This document shows positions 9,550 through 18,399 of a stretch of 24,316 nucleotides of DNA, piece after piece. Below the pieces are notes generated by a model that was given only the letters and a program-made list of their open reading frames with translations, was not told the DNA's origin and made no database searches. Each line of letters opens with the position of its first letter. Position 1 is the first letter of the stretch. A program made the position numbers and the translations under genes. The stretch is from Jimgerdemannia flammicorona (taxonomy: Eukaryota > Mucoromycota > Endogonomycetes > Endogonales > Endogonaceae): positions 1 to 24,316 of the forward strand of contig RBNI01001109.1 in assembly GCA_003990745.1 (NCBI GenBank). The letters are read 5' to 3'.

Positions 9550-9970
9550 TTTTCTAGTAGATCCAAAGCCTTATTCTCCTCTCTTGGTCTTGATGAGTTT
9601 GATGGCTTCTATGATCTTTGGCTTCTTGACTTTGTGGATCAGCATCTGGTCAATCCTGTCATGCTTCTTGACTTCAAATGGGATGGTGGAATTGTGATTC
9701 CTAACTATGAGGAAGATCTCGCCAGTATAATCAGGGTCAATTACTCCTCCTTCAACTGAGATTTCACTTTTGGCCAGACTGCTTCTGGTCTTGATAATTT
9801 CAGCATAGTTCTCTGGCAGCTTGACTCCAATTCCAGTATCAAGTAGGGTGGTGGTCTGTGGTTCAAGGGTATCATCTTGAATGCTGGTAAGGTCTATTCC
9901 TATAGCTCCTTCAGTCTTGTATTCTGGGATCTTGGCTTTGAGGTGAAACTTCTTAATCTTGAGGGTGATG
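9550..9970 (-). pseudogene. dUTPase domain of element A polyprotein
   Basis: All five dUTPase motifs are present on the minus strand: GAIGIDL (9889-9909), KTRSSLAK, GVIDPDYTGEI (about 9715-9747), DRIDQMLI and RGE-stop-GFGST (9559-9582). Motif 2 keeps the R-S-S-L core and motif 3 its aspartates and tyrosine. Motif 4 has Asp where Ala is usual, and motif 5 carries a stop. An acidic, lysine-rich linker precedes it (ADSDDEEEQE). It lies between protease and RT in the same frame register. Confidence 0.9.
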
Positions 9971-10319
9971 TCTGATTCTTGTTCCTCCTCATCATCACTG
10001 TCAGCTTGAAGCTCTGGGAGCTGGTCATCTTCTTCAGCTTTCCTTTTTGCTTCAGCAGCTTCTTGCTCATGTTTCTGTTAGCAGATTTTCCTGACTTCAC
10101 TAATATAGGACTAGCAGTCATTCAGGTATTCAGAGCAGTACATCCTAGTACCATGGGGGCATCTTCCTTGAGAGGCATAGCCATCAATAATCTTGTTATA
10201 CTACTGCTCATCTGTGAGCTTGGGTATCTTGTTCTTATTGTTCACCAAGTGTATGAAGACTTCTGTGTCCTCTTTATCTCCTTCCTCTATATCTGGTAGG
10301 ACTCCTTTGTGGACACTGA

Positions 10320-10700
10320 TAGAGACTCATACCTTTCTTTCTCTATAGTTGATCTGCATCTTCTGGGCATTGAGGTCAATGATGGCCTTGGCCTTATGAA
10401 GCCATTGGTTGCCAATGAGGATGTCATAGTTGGTGGCGCTTATAACAATCACATCTACTAGAATGATAGCTCCTTCTATCTTGATGGGGACTTCTCAGAT
10501 TTTGTCAAGGGTGGTAGCTTGTGTACCATCTGCTGTGACATAGACCATCTTGGTGGACTCTTCAATGTCCCAACCTAGGTGGTCAATTGCCTTCTTACTC
10601 ATGAGGCATCCTCCAGCACCAGTATCAATGATGGCATCAAAGATACAGTCTTCAATCTGGTATGGAGTATAGGCTGATATCTTGTGCTGGTCTTCAGATT
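10320..10700 (-). pseudogene. Aspartic protease domain of element A
   Basis: The minus strand reads DCIFDAIIDTGAGGCLMSKK, a good retropepsin active site with DTGAGG at 10609-10626. This is followed by VYVTADGTQ and the second conserved hydrophobic block NYDILIGNQWLHKAKAIIDL (I-L-G/I-G-x-x-W-L type). A TGA interrupts it between these blocks. It would mature the Gag-Pol polyprotein. The frame is continuous with gag except for the shared TAG at 10726. Confidence 0.85.
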
Positions 10701-10725
10701 CTTCACCTGAGTTCTTGGATTCTTC

Positions 10726-12048
10726 CTATGCATTGTGAGCTTCTACAATCTTGTACTCTTGATTCTTGGCAGTAGTTGCAAGTCCTACTCTCAACTGCTG
10801 TCTGAAGGCAGGGACTTCAGCTAGTTGTCCAAAAGTAGCATTGACCTTCTGTTCCTTGAGGTCCTTGTAGATATCATACTGGTGGATCTTGGTCTTGTAC
10901 AGCTTCTGTTCCTTCTTGCTTTTACTTTCTCCTGAGACTGGAGTAATATCTTCAATGATTTGGTGGACAGCTTCATCTAACTCTATGTCTTGATCAATCT
11001 CCTCAGGTTGAGTCTTACTTTGAATAGTGATAGCTGGGGTCTTTTTTGGTCTTCCAACTGGCTTGCTGTTGCTCTTCTTGTCATAGGGCTTGGACCAGGT
11101 TCTGGTACCTTCAGTAGCAGAGTAGAATTCAAGCTCCTTATAGTATTCTTCATCATCAGTGTCACCAATCTCCTCAATGACTACTGTATTGGTTTGTTCT
11201 CTGGTTCTGCTAGCATTGCTTGGTTGGGCTTTGCATCTTGTTTTGGTCATGCAATTCTTTGCATAGTGGCCTTCTTCTCCACATCTGAAGCATATGATAT
11301 TGCGTTCTTCTATAGCAGCTGCAAATCTCTGCACTGGTCTTCTGTTGGTACTTTGGACTTCTCTAACAACATCACCAAGGTGTACAGTCATCTCAGCAAA
11401 CTGCTTGGCGAGTTCCTCCACTGGGCCAGCTTTGGCTGTCTTGGGGGTAGGTGGGGTTAGTTGTCTGTTTACAACTATGGCGGATATGATACTAGTTGAC
11501 TTTGATGGCTCCATCTTGATGCCAGTTATTTTCTCTATTGAGTGTTCAGCAGGGTGTCTGACAGTCCAATATCTCTGTACAAAGATCACTTTCTGATCAA
11601 GGGTCAGTGCAGCTGGGGTAGACCAGATTGCTAGGGCAATTTCAGGGTGAACTCCTTTGAGGAAGATTAAATCCACTATTTGTTCCTTGAGGTGGTCATC
11701 ATAGCCAGCCAAGACAATCTGGTAACAGATTCAGGTATAAAATGAGTTGGGATCTTTACTAAGTCCCTGGCAAATAGTATTGAGTTGATCCTTGAGAGCT
11801 TGCTTGATCTCTTCAGTATAATATATTGTTCTGAGGAAGGCCTTCATGTTGGTAAGTTTGGCTACACCAGCATCAGCAATAGTGGCTGCATTGAACTTGT
11901 CTCTGGTAGGTCTATTGAGGCTGACTGGTAGAAGGGCCAATTGAGCATCCACACCAAGGGCTCATATGGCAGCAAATTGTTCAAAGTTTTCAATAAAGGT
12001 CAGGATTGACTCTTCAGTAGTATATCTATAGAATGTGGGGGGGTACAT
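10726..12048 (-). pseudogene. Gag of element A
   Basis: Starting from a conserved Met before YPPTFYRYTTEES (12048), the frame runs through a capsid-like helical region (RDKFNAATIADAGVAKLTN, YYTEEIKQALKDQLNTICQG) to a fully open stretch from 11712 to 10729. That stretch includes a canonical zinc knuckle CFRCGEEGHYAKNC at 11251-11292 (CX2CX4HX4C) and a charged tail. Two TGA codons (AAI-stop-ALG and FYT-stop-IC) interrupt the first third. The frame ends with a TAG at 10726-10728, shared with element B. No in-frame ATG lies further 5', although the frame remains readable for about 45 codons upstream, so the start is uncertain. Confidence 0.85.
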
Positions 12049-12137
12049 TTCTATCTTGTCTTGAATTCTTGCAGGGGTAACTCTTGTAGTCAGGGTAGTT
12101 GTTGTGGAGGTTGTTTGTTTTTCAGCTTGAAAGTGAG

Positions 12138-12157
12138 GGATTCATCTTGAATCACCA
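12138..12157 (-). other. Candidate primer-binding site of element A
   Basis: On the minus strand TGGTGATTCAAGA starts 17 bases after the 5' LTR end and is conserved in element B (16926). It starts with the TGG complementary to a tRNA CCA end. The tRNA it would imply does not fold obviously with a normal T-arm, and a 17-base gap is unusual, so the call is weak. Confidence 0.25.
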
Positions 12158-12379
12158 GCCAATGGGCACTAAGTTGTCACGTAGTGGTCGCTGAGTCCTT
12201 CAAATATACCAGATTCTCTTCAAGTTATATCTCTTAGACTAACTCAAGTTTGTTATAAGCAAGTTCTTATTGGAGTGCCTTCCCAAGGTCTTATAGTCCT
12301 CAAACTTCTTATCTTTAACTGTCTTGTTATCTCTTAGATCACTTGCAAGGAATTGTGTATAAGTGAAACCAGAACTGAC

Positions 12380-12412
12380 TTTATTTCAGAGAAAATAAGA
12401 GGGGTATTTATA
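12380..12412 (-). promoter_or_regulatory. TATA box and AATAAA of the A 5' LTR
   Basis: TATAAATA (12405-12412) and AATAAA (12380-12385) on the minus strand are placed as in the other three LTRs. This copy would drive the genomic RNA of A. The U3 ORF lies upstream of it and so would appear in that RNA only through the 3' LTR. Confidence 0.65.
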
Positions 12413-12519
12413 CAAAATATAATTCAATAGTTGTTAAGATATAAAGCTAAATATAAATTCCAATAACTAAAACTACTAAGTTCCAGGATCGGTACTGATG
12501 GTTATACAGGTTCAGGATG

Positions 12520-12645
12520 CTGATATAATTCAGTATCACATCAGAATACTGGTGCTGGTATTATTTAGTATTACATCAAAATACTAGTGCTAGAACAATT
12601 CTATGTCACCTCAGAATGCTGGTGCTGGCATAATCCAGTATAACA
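12520..12645 (-). repeat. 35-bp tandem repeat in U3 of the A 5' LTR
   Basis: This has the same 3.6-copy arrangement as in the 3' LTR of A, placed between the U3 ORF stop and the TATA box. The units carry additional transitions. Confidence 0.8.
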
Positions 12646-12651
12646 AGGAAC

Positions 12652-13602
12652 TTAGAGCAGAATGTTCAAGACCATGGAGGCTTCATCCTTATCACCAGAG
12701 GTCAGGATATCTTCAAAGGAGATAAGGTCTGTAAATATTTTGTCAAGATCATGTAGGTTGTACAGGATGATGTCATCACTAATGATGTCATCATATTCAG
12801 TGGCAGTAGGAACAAGGAGATCTGGAGCTCTCCAGTCTATGAGATTCTCTTCCACAAAATAGGGGACAAATGTGGGGTCTTGGGGAGGTCTAACCTGGAT
12901 GCTTGGACCTTGGAATACTGAGATCAATCTTTGCAGGAATTAGTCTGGGTTGTTCTGAAGGATGGGATGTCAGAAGTCTTCTACTTCATCACTATTGAGG
13001 GTGATAGTAGACTGGGCTTCTATAGCCACCCTGGCTTCTAGTGTATTGATATAGTGGAATGACAGGTCTCTGAAATCTGAGACTCTAATATACTCTAAGT
13101 TGGAGATCGACCATGGTGCATGTCTGAAGATCTGATAGATCTTCTTAGCTGTCCTCATTTCATATATATCCATGGGAGTGACATCTTGTAGCTCTTGAGT
13201 ACTAGCCTGAGGGAACTCCTAGCAGAGGAGGTTTCCTATTTCATACTTCTATTATATTTGGAGGCATTCAGTAGCAATAGTGATCCTGGTTTCCATTTCA
13301 TGGTGGTAGAGGATATAGTGATAAGAGTCACCAGTACCCAGGTTGACACTAGGTGTCCTTCTTGAGTGGGTCCTCATGGATCTTCTGATGTCTTGGAACA
13401 TCCTTTCTTCAACCGAGGTGCCTTGGTAGTTCCTTGATCTTGAGGTTTGGCGGGCAGCAGACATTTCATTTGTAGTGAGTCTTTGAGCTATTTTGAGATT
13501 GGTGGGTCTTATTGGTTGCTGCTACTGTGGTTTCTTAATCCTTCTTTTATATTCCTCAAGATGCTTATACTGTAGTCATAATGACTCACAGTTGGTCATC
13601 AT
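12652..13602 (-). pseudogene. LTR-encoded ORF (U3), about 316 codons, unknown family
   Basis: One frame runs from an ATG-ATG at 13602 to a TAA at 12652. It has several stops but no frameshift, and three long open pieces lie in the same frame (13464-13252, 13173-12970, 12927-12652). Residues about 10-30 are a charged heptad-like helix (YKHLEEYKRRIKK). A basic Ser/Arg stretch (SAARQTSRSRN, ERMFQDIRRSMRTHSRRTP) follows. The middle includes YIRVSDFRDLS and STITLNSDEVEDF. The end is acidic (FVEENLIDWRAPDLL, DDIISDDII, FEDILTSGDKDEA). Most stops are at Gln or Trp codons of the sister copies. It is sense to gag-pol and entirely within U3. I do not recognise a homologue; MMTV Sag is only a positional analogy. 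Confidence 0.65.
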
Positions 13603-13706
13603 TGCTCATCTTGTATGCCATATGATCTTCTTGTGCTCCAATCTGGTAGCTTGTAAGGAAAGACTGTCTCCTGTGCTGATGTCATCATTCTGGAGTCACT
13701 GTTACA

Positions 13707-14161
13707 ATATATATATCTACTTTATAATATTTGAATCTGTTATTTTCTATAAGATATTTATCAAATTTTTTATTCTATAATCTTATTACTTATTTGATAC
13801 TATAGAGATTTTTATATAATTTATATATGAGCTTGTTTCTGTTATTATCATATAGTTTATATTCTTGTAGCTGATAGATATATAGCTTTATATCTATATC
13901 ACTATTCAAGAAAGCTGTCTTAATATCTATTTGGTAGATTTTATAGTTATATTTAGTTTTAATTATATTATTAATATTTTAATTATATTATATCTCCAAT
14001 CTAAATTCTATTTAACCAAAATTTTAAATATTAATAAAATAGCCTTTAAACTTTTGAATAGTATGTGCTTTATTATATTTAGATAATTATAGATATTAAT
14101 ATAACCATTTTAAGTTAAATTGTCCATTGGTACTATTTTGATCCTTATCAGTATATAGATC
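13707..14161 (-). pseudogene. Ty1/copia RT relic, N-terminal half
   Basis: The minus strand reads YKIYQIDIKTAFLNSDIDIK at about 13880-13940, an excellent match to the copia block (I-x-Q-x-D-V-K-T-A-F-L-N-G). It continues with KLIYKLYKNLYSIK (copia V-x-K-L-x-K-x-L-Y-G-L-K-Q) and FKYYKVDIYI up to the element A junction. Further 5' (14020-14110) are IQKFKGYFI and NFG, which fit the Y-K-A-R-L-V-A-x-G-F fingers block. The palm VDD block resumes at 6225 beyond element A. Stops occur mainly at Gln codons. Confidence 0.85.
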
Positions 14162-15287
14162 TTTTTTTTTTTTTTTTTTTTTGATACATACATTTTGCAT
14201 GCTATTAATATCCAAATTTTCGCCATTATTGTTTCAGACATTCTTTACAACTCTATGGTATTTTCATGCAATATTAATTTAGTTTCATTATTCTGATTTC
14301 CAAATTAGACCACTTAACGTTTTCCTCAATAACTTAGTGAGTTTTCAGTCGATTTTGATGATCCTGGTGCCATTGAAAAGTCATTCTCAAGAGCCTTTCA
14401 AAGATACCAAGGATGTTAAAATCGGATGAAAATTCACCGAGTTATCAAGGAAAACATCCGACTCACCCAGTCTGAAACGAACATTTTCCTCAAAATCTCA
14501 GTGAATTTTCATCCGTTTTTAACGTTTATGATATCATTGTGAAGCTCTCTATAATAGTTTTCCAATGACACCAAGATCATCAAAATCGGATGAAAACTCA
14601 CTGAGTTATCGAGGAAAATGTTTGATGGTCTAATTGGTAAGATAATAGTGAGTATCAATAACATAAAAAGAACTCTCAAAAAGGCCAGTATATGTATGTA
14701 AGCAAAAAAAACCGCTTTTGCTGCCTTGTCGCATCAAGGCACAATACAAATTTGCAACATAAAGATTGAACCATGATGGCCGTAAATGGATATAAGCAAG
14801 GCGCAACCTTGAAACTGAACCATGTGACCAGAACTCTAAAATTTGGTGGCCTCGATAACTCAGTGAGTTTTCATCCGATTTTGATGATCTTGGTGTCATT
14901 GGAAAGCTATTATAGAGAGCTTCACAATGATATTATAAACGTTAAAATCGGATGAAAATTCACTAAGATTTTGAGGAAAATGTTCGTTTCAGACTCAGTG
15001 AGTCAGACGTTTTCCTTGATAACTCATCCAATTTTAACATCTTTGATATCTTTGAAAAGCTCTTGAGAATGACTTTCCAATGGCACCAGGATCATCAAAA
15101 TCAACTGAAAACTCACTAAGTTATTGAGGAAAATGTTAAGTGGTCTAATTTGGAAATCAGAATAATGAAACTAAATTGATATTGCACTAAAACACCATAG
15201 AGTTGTAAAGAATGTCTGAAACAATAATGGCGAAAATTTGGATATTAATAGCATGCAAAATGTATGCATCAAAAAAAAAAAAAAAAA
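14162..15287. mobile_element. Foldback element core with nested palindromic units
   Basis: The core is bounded by a 21-base T run (14162-14182) and its mirror, a 17-base A run (15271-15287). Each arm holds alternating forward and reverse copies of a unit of about 70 bp whose consensus includes GATAACTCAGTGAGTTTTCA and GATTTTGATGATCTTGGTGT; I can place about four per arm. The outer arm (ATTTCCAAATTAGAC...) is homologous to the MITE at 5335-5865. No ORF of note is present. It was probably moved in trans, but the true tips of the transposon cannot be separated from the duplicated flank. Confidence 0.65.
14615..14849. other. Unpaired spacer of the palindrome
   Basis: This unique 235-bp stretch between the two arms keeps CpGs (for example AACCGC, GTCGCATC, AAGGCGCAAC), unlike the surrounding elements. 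It has no coding signal; the short overlapping ORFs read on both strands look incidental. It contains a short diverged direct repeat around CATGGTTCA on the minus strand. Its origin is unknown. Confidence 0.5.
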
Positions 15288-15476
15288 TCTGTATACTGAG
15301 AAGGATCAAAATAGTACTAATGGATAATTTAACTTAAAATAGTTATATTAATGTCCATAATTATCTAAATATTGTAATGGTGACCCCAGAATGATGACAT
15401 CAGCACAGAAGACAGCTTTTCCTTACAAGCCACCAGATCGGAGGATAAGAAGATTATATGGCATATGAGATGAGCA

Positions 15477-16421
15477 ATGATGACCAACTGTGAGTCATTG
15501 TGACCACAGTTTAGATATCTTGAGAAATATAAAAGAAGGATTAAGGAACTGCAGTAGCAGCAACCAACAAGATCCACTAATTCCAAAATAGCTCAAAGAC
15601 TTACCACAAATGAAATATCTGCTGCTTGCCAAACCTCAAGGTCAAGGAACCACCAAGGCATCTCAGTTGAAGAAAGGATATTCTAAGACATCAAAAGAGT
15701 CATGAGGATCTGCTCAGAAAAGACTCCTAGTGTCAACCTGGGTACTGATAACTCTTATCATTATATCCTCTACTGCTGTGAAATGGAAACAAGGATCACC
15801 ATTGCTACCAAATGCCTCCAAATATAGCAGGAGTATGAAATAGAAAACCTCCTCTGCTAGGAGTTCCTACAGGCCAGCACTCAAAAGCTAAAAGATGTCA
15901 CTCTCATGGATATATATGAAACAAGGATGGCTAAGAAGATCCATCAGATCTTCAGGCATGCACCATAGTCAATCCCCAACTTAGAGTATATTAGAGTCTC
16001 AGATTTCAGAGACCTGTCATTCTGCCATATCAATACACTAGAAACCAGGATAGCTACAGAAGCCTAGTCCACTATCACCCTCAATAGTGATGAAGTAGAA
16101 GACTTCTGATATCCTATCCTTCAGGACAACCCAGACCAATTCCTGCAAGGATTGATCTCAGTATTCCAAGGCCCAAGCATCCAGGTTAGATCTCTCTAAG
16201 ATCTCATGTTTGTCTTCTATTTTGTGGAAGAGAACCTCATAGACTGGAGAGCCCCAGACCTCCTTCCTACTACTGCTGAATGTGATGACATTATCAGTGA
16301 TAATATCATCCTGCATGATATTGAAACATACAAAACATGCAATGATGATGAATTTGTGGATCTTATCTCCTTCAGTGATAATGAGAATGAAGCCCCTATG
16401 GTCTTGAATATTCTGCTCTAA
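15477..16421 (+). pseudogene. LTR-encoded ORF, element B 5' LTR copy
   Basis: 945 bases lie in a single frame from ATG-ATG to TAA with no net frameshift, aligned throughout with the A copy. Internal stops replace Gln (GAAGCCTAGTCC against GAAGCCCAGTCC in the 3' LTR) and Trp codons. The last 71 codons, from 16206, are open: FVEENLIDWRAPDLL, then an acidic stretch ending APMVLNILL. Here the acidic tail has a different insert (HDIETYKTCNDDEF) from that in element A, so two tail variants exist. Function unknown. Confidence 0.6.
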
Positions 16422-16431
16422 AATTCTTTAG

Positions 16432-16528
16432 TTATACTAAGTTATATCAGTACTGGCATTTTAATATAATACTGAGTTATGCCAGTACTGGCATTTTGAT
16501 GTAATACCAAAATTATACTAGTATTCTG
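16432..16528 (+). repeat. 35-bp U3 repeat in the B 5' LTR, about 2.7 copies
   Basis: AGTACTGGCATTTT begins two successive units 35 bp apart, flanked by partial units. It occupies the same place as the 3.6-copy array of element A, so unit number differs between copies of the family. Confidence 0.75.
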
Positions 16529-16650
16529 AACCTGTATAACCATCAGTACTGACCCTGGAACTTAGCAGTTTTTTCTGTCTTAGCATTTTATTTTAGTTAT
16601 TGGAATTTATATTTAGCTTTATAGCTTAGCAACCATTGAATTATATTTTG

Positions 16651-16683
16651 TATAAATACTCCTCTTATTTTTTCTGAAATAAA
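16651..16683 (+). promoter_or_regulatory. TATA box and AATAAA of the B 5' LTR
   Basis: TATAAATA at 16651-16658 and AATAAA at 16678-16683 mark the U3/R region. The promoter lies downstream of the U3 ORF, so genomic RNA would carry that ORF only at its 3' end. Confidence 0.7.
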
Positions 16684-16925
16684 GTCAGTCCATTCAGTCC
16701 ATTTAGTCTACTCAGTGTAATATACACACTTCTTTGCAAGCAATCTAAGAGACAACAAGACAGTTTAAAGATAAGAAGTTTGAGGACTATAAGACCTTGG
16801 AAAGGTACTCCAATAAGAACTTGCTTATAATAAACTTGAGTTAGTCTAAGAGATATACCTTGAAGAGAATCTAGCATATTTGAAGGACTCAGTAACTACT
16901 ATGTGACAACTTAGTGCCCATTGAC

Positions 16926-16943
16926 TGGTGATTCAAGACAAAT
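16926..16943 (+). other. Candidate primer-binding site of element B
   Basis: TGGTGATTCAAGA lies 17 bases after the LTR end and is conserved in element A. No tRNA with a matching 3' end is obvious, and the offset from the LTR is larger than usual. Confidence 0.25.
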
Positions 16944-17028
16944 CCCTTACTTTCAAGCTAAAAAATGAACAACCCCCACAATAACTACTCTGACTACAAG
17001 AGTTACCCCTGTAAGAATTCAAGACAAG

Positions 17029-18357
17029 ATGGAAATGTATCCCCCCACATTCTATAGATATACTACTGAAGAGTCAATCCTGATCTTCATTGAAGACTTT
17101 GAACAATTCACTGCCATATAAGCCCTTAGTATAGATGCACAATTGGCTCTTCTACCAGTCAGCCTCAGAGAACCTGTCAGAGATAAGTTCAATATAGCTA
17201 CTATTGCTGATAATAGTGCAGCCAAACTTGCCAACATAAAGGCCTTTCTCAGAACAATATACTATACTGAAGAGATCAAGTAAGCTCTCAAAGATCAACT
17301 CAACACTATCTGCTAAGGACTTAGTGAAGATCTCAACTCATTCTATACCTGAATCTGCCACCAGATTGTCTTAGCTGGCTATGATGATGCCCTCAAGGAA
17401 CAAATAGCAGATTCAACCTTCCTTAAAGAAGTTTACTCTGAAATTGCCCTAGCAATCTGGTCTACCCTAGCTGCACTGACTCTTGATTAGAAAGTGGTCT
17501 TTGCACAGAGATATTGGACTACTAGATATCCTACTAAATACTTAATAGAGAAAATAACTAGCATCAAGATGGAGCTATCAAAATCAACTAGTATCATACC
17601 TGCCACAGTTGTAAACAGATAACCATTCCCACTTACCCCCAAGGCAGCCAAAGCTGACCCAGTGGAGGAACTTGCCAAGCAGTTCGCCGAGATGACTGTA
17701 CACCTTGGTAATATTGTTAGAGAAGTCCAAAGTGCCAACAGGAGACCAGTATAGAGATTTGCAGCTGCTACAAAAGAATGCAATATCACATACTTCAGAT
17801 GTAGAGAATAAGGCCACTATGAAAAGAATTGCATAACCAAAACAAAATGCAAAGCCCAACCAAGCAATGCTAGCAGAACTAGAGAACAAACTAATGCAGT
17901 AGTCATTGAGGAGATTGGCAATACTGATGATGAAGAATACTATAAGAAGCTTGAATTCTACCCTACTACTGAAGGTACCAGAACCTGGTCCAAGCCCTAT
18001 GACAAGAAGAGCAACAGTAAGCCAGTTGGAAGACCAAAGAAGACCCCAGCTATCACTATTCAAAGCAAGACTCAACTTGAGGAGATTGATCAAGATATAG
18101 AGTTAGATAAAGCTGCCTGCCAAATCATTGAAGGCACTACCCCAGTCTTAAGAGAAAGTGAAAGCAAGAAGGAACAGAAGCTGCACAAGATCAAGATCTA
18201 CCAGTATGATATCTATAAGGACCTCAAGGAACAGAAGGTCAATGCTACTTTTGGACAACTAGCTGAAGTCCCTGCCTTCAGATAGCAGTTGAGAGTAGGA
18301 CTTGCAACTACTGCTAAGAATCAAGAGTACAAGATTATAGAAGCTCACAATGCATAG
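17029..18357 (+). pseudogene. Gag of element B
   Basis: The frame opens at MEMYPPTFYRYTTEES and continues through the same helical capsid-like region as in A. The zinc knuckle at 17791-17832 is damaged: the first Cys is Tyr and a Glu codon is TAA (YFRCRE-stop-GHYEKNC). The charged tail (DDEEYYKKLEF, KKSNSKPVGRPKKTP) is well preserved and ends at a TAG at 18355-18357, identical in position to the TAG of A. Several Gln-to-stop changes (CAG to TAG, CAA to TAA) break the gene. Gag, protease and the rest of pol share one frame register, suggesting a single polyprotein. Confidence 0.85.
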
Positions 18358-18399
18358 AAAGAATCTGAAAACTTAGGTAAAGAATCTGAAGACCAGTAC

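Larger units (their letters stand above)
6226..13706 (-). mobile_element. Ty3/gypsy element A, complete LTR to LTR, internally deleted
   Basis: The element is bounded by two direct LTRs (6226-7755 and 12175-13706) with TG...CA ends. The internal region of 4419 bp codes on the minus strand. ATAT abuts both ends (6222-6225 and 13707-13710), compatible with a 4-bp target duplication. Domain order is gag, CCHC, protease, dUTPase, RT, integrase tail. Compared with element B it lacks exactly 1283 bp, so it is non-autonomous. It inserted into the RT domain of the copia relic, whose two halves flank it in the same orientation. Scattered stops, nearly all explainable as transitions, disable all ORFs. 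Confidence 0.93.
12175..13706 (-). repeat. 5' LTR of element A
   Basis: A 1532-bp LTR with TG...CA ends (minus-strand start TGTAACAGTGAC, end ...ACTACGTGACA). It has the same plan as its partner: a U3 ORF (13602 to 12652), a 35-bp repeat (12520-12645), TATAAATA (12405-12412) and AATAAA (12380-12385). It abuts ATAT of the copia relic at 13707-13710. Confidence 0.93.
13967..15372. repeat. Large imperfect palindrome (left arm, core, first part of right arm)
   Basis: Sequence from 13967 to 14614 reappears, reverse-complemented, from 14850 to 15372 and then, after element B, from 24137 to 24248. The arms therefore contain both the foldback core (14162-14614 / 14850-15287) and about 195 bp of copia relic on each side. 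Arm identity is high, with mostly transitions and one small deletion in the right arm near 15025. A 235-bp spacer separates the arms. A foldback transposon that simply inserted would have different flanks on its two sides, so the flanking DNA was inverted and duplicated. Confidence 0.85.
15373..16908 (+). repeat. 5' LTR of element B
   Basis: A 1536-bp LTR starting TGTAATGG and ending ATGTGACA. It contains the U3 ORF (15477-16421), a shortened 35-bp repeat (about 16432-16528), TATAAATA (16651-16658), AATAAA (16678-16683) and about 225 bp of R-U5. Confidence 0.93.

Noticed and set aside
9379..9759. Plus-strand ORF of 126 codons, with a mirror image at 19339-19713
   Set aside because: Antisense to the dUTPase-RT linker in both elements. 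The conserved dUTPase motifs are on the other strand.
10990..11596. Long plus-strand ORFs of 156 and 100 codons
   Set aside because: They are antisense shadows of the open gag frame of element A; the same shadows appear opposite gag of element B (17487-18093).
14615..14849. A TGGTCTAATTGG string like a tRNA A box and a GGTTCAATCT string like a B box, suggesting a tRNA or SINE
   Set aside because: They lie on opposite strands and no cloverleaf fits.
15365..15586. A minus-strand ORF of 73 codons in the 5' LTR of B, and its mirror at 13493-13780
   Set aside because: It spans the LTR boundary, lies opposite the U3 ORF start region, and its hydrophobic composition is that of an antisense frame.
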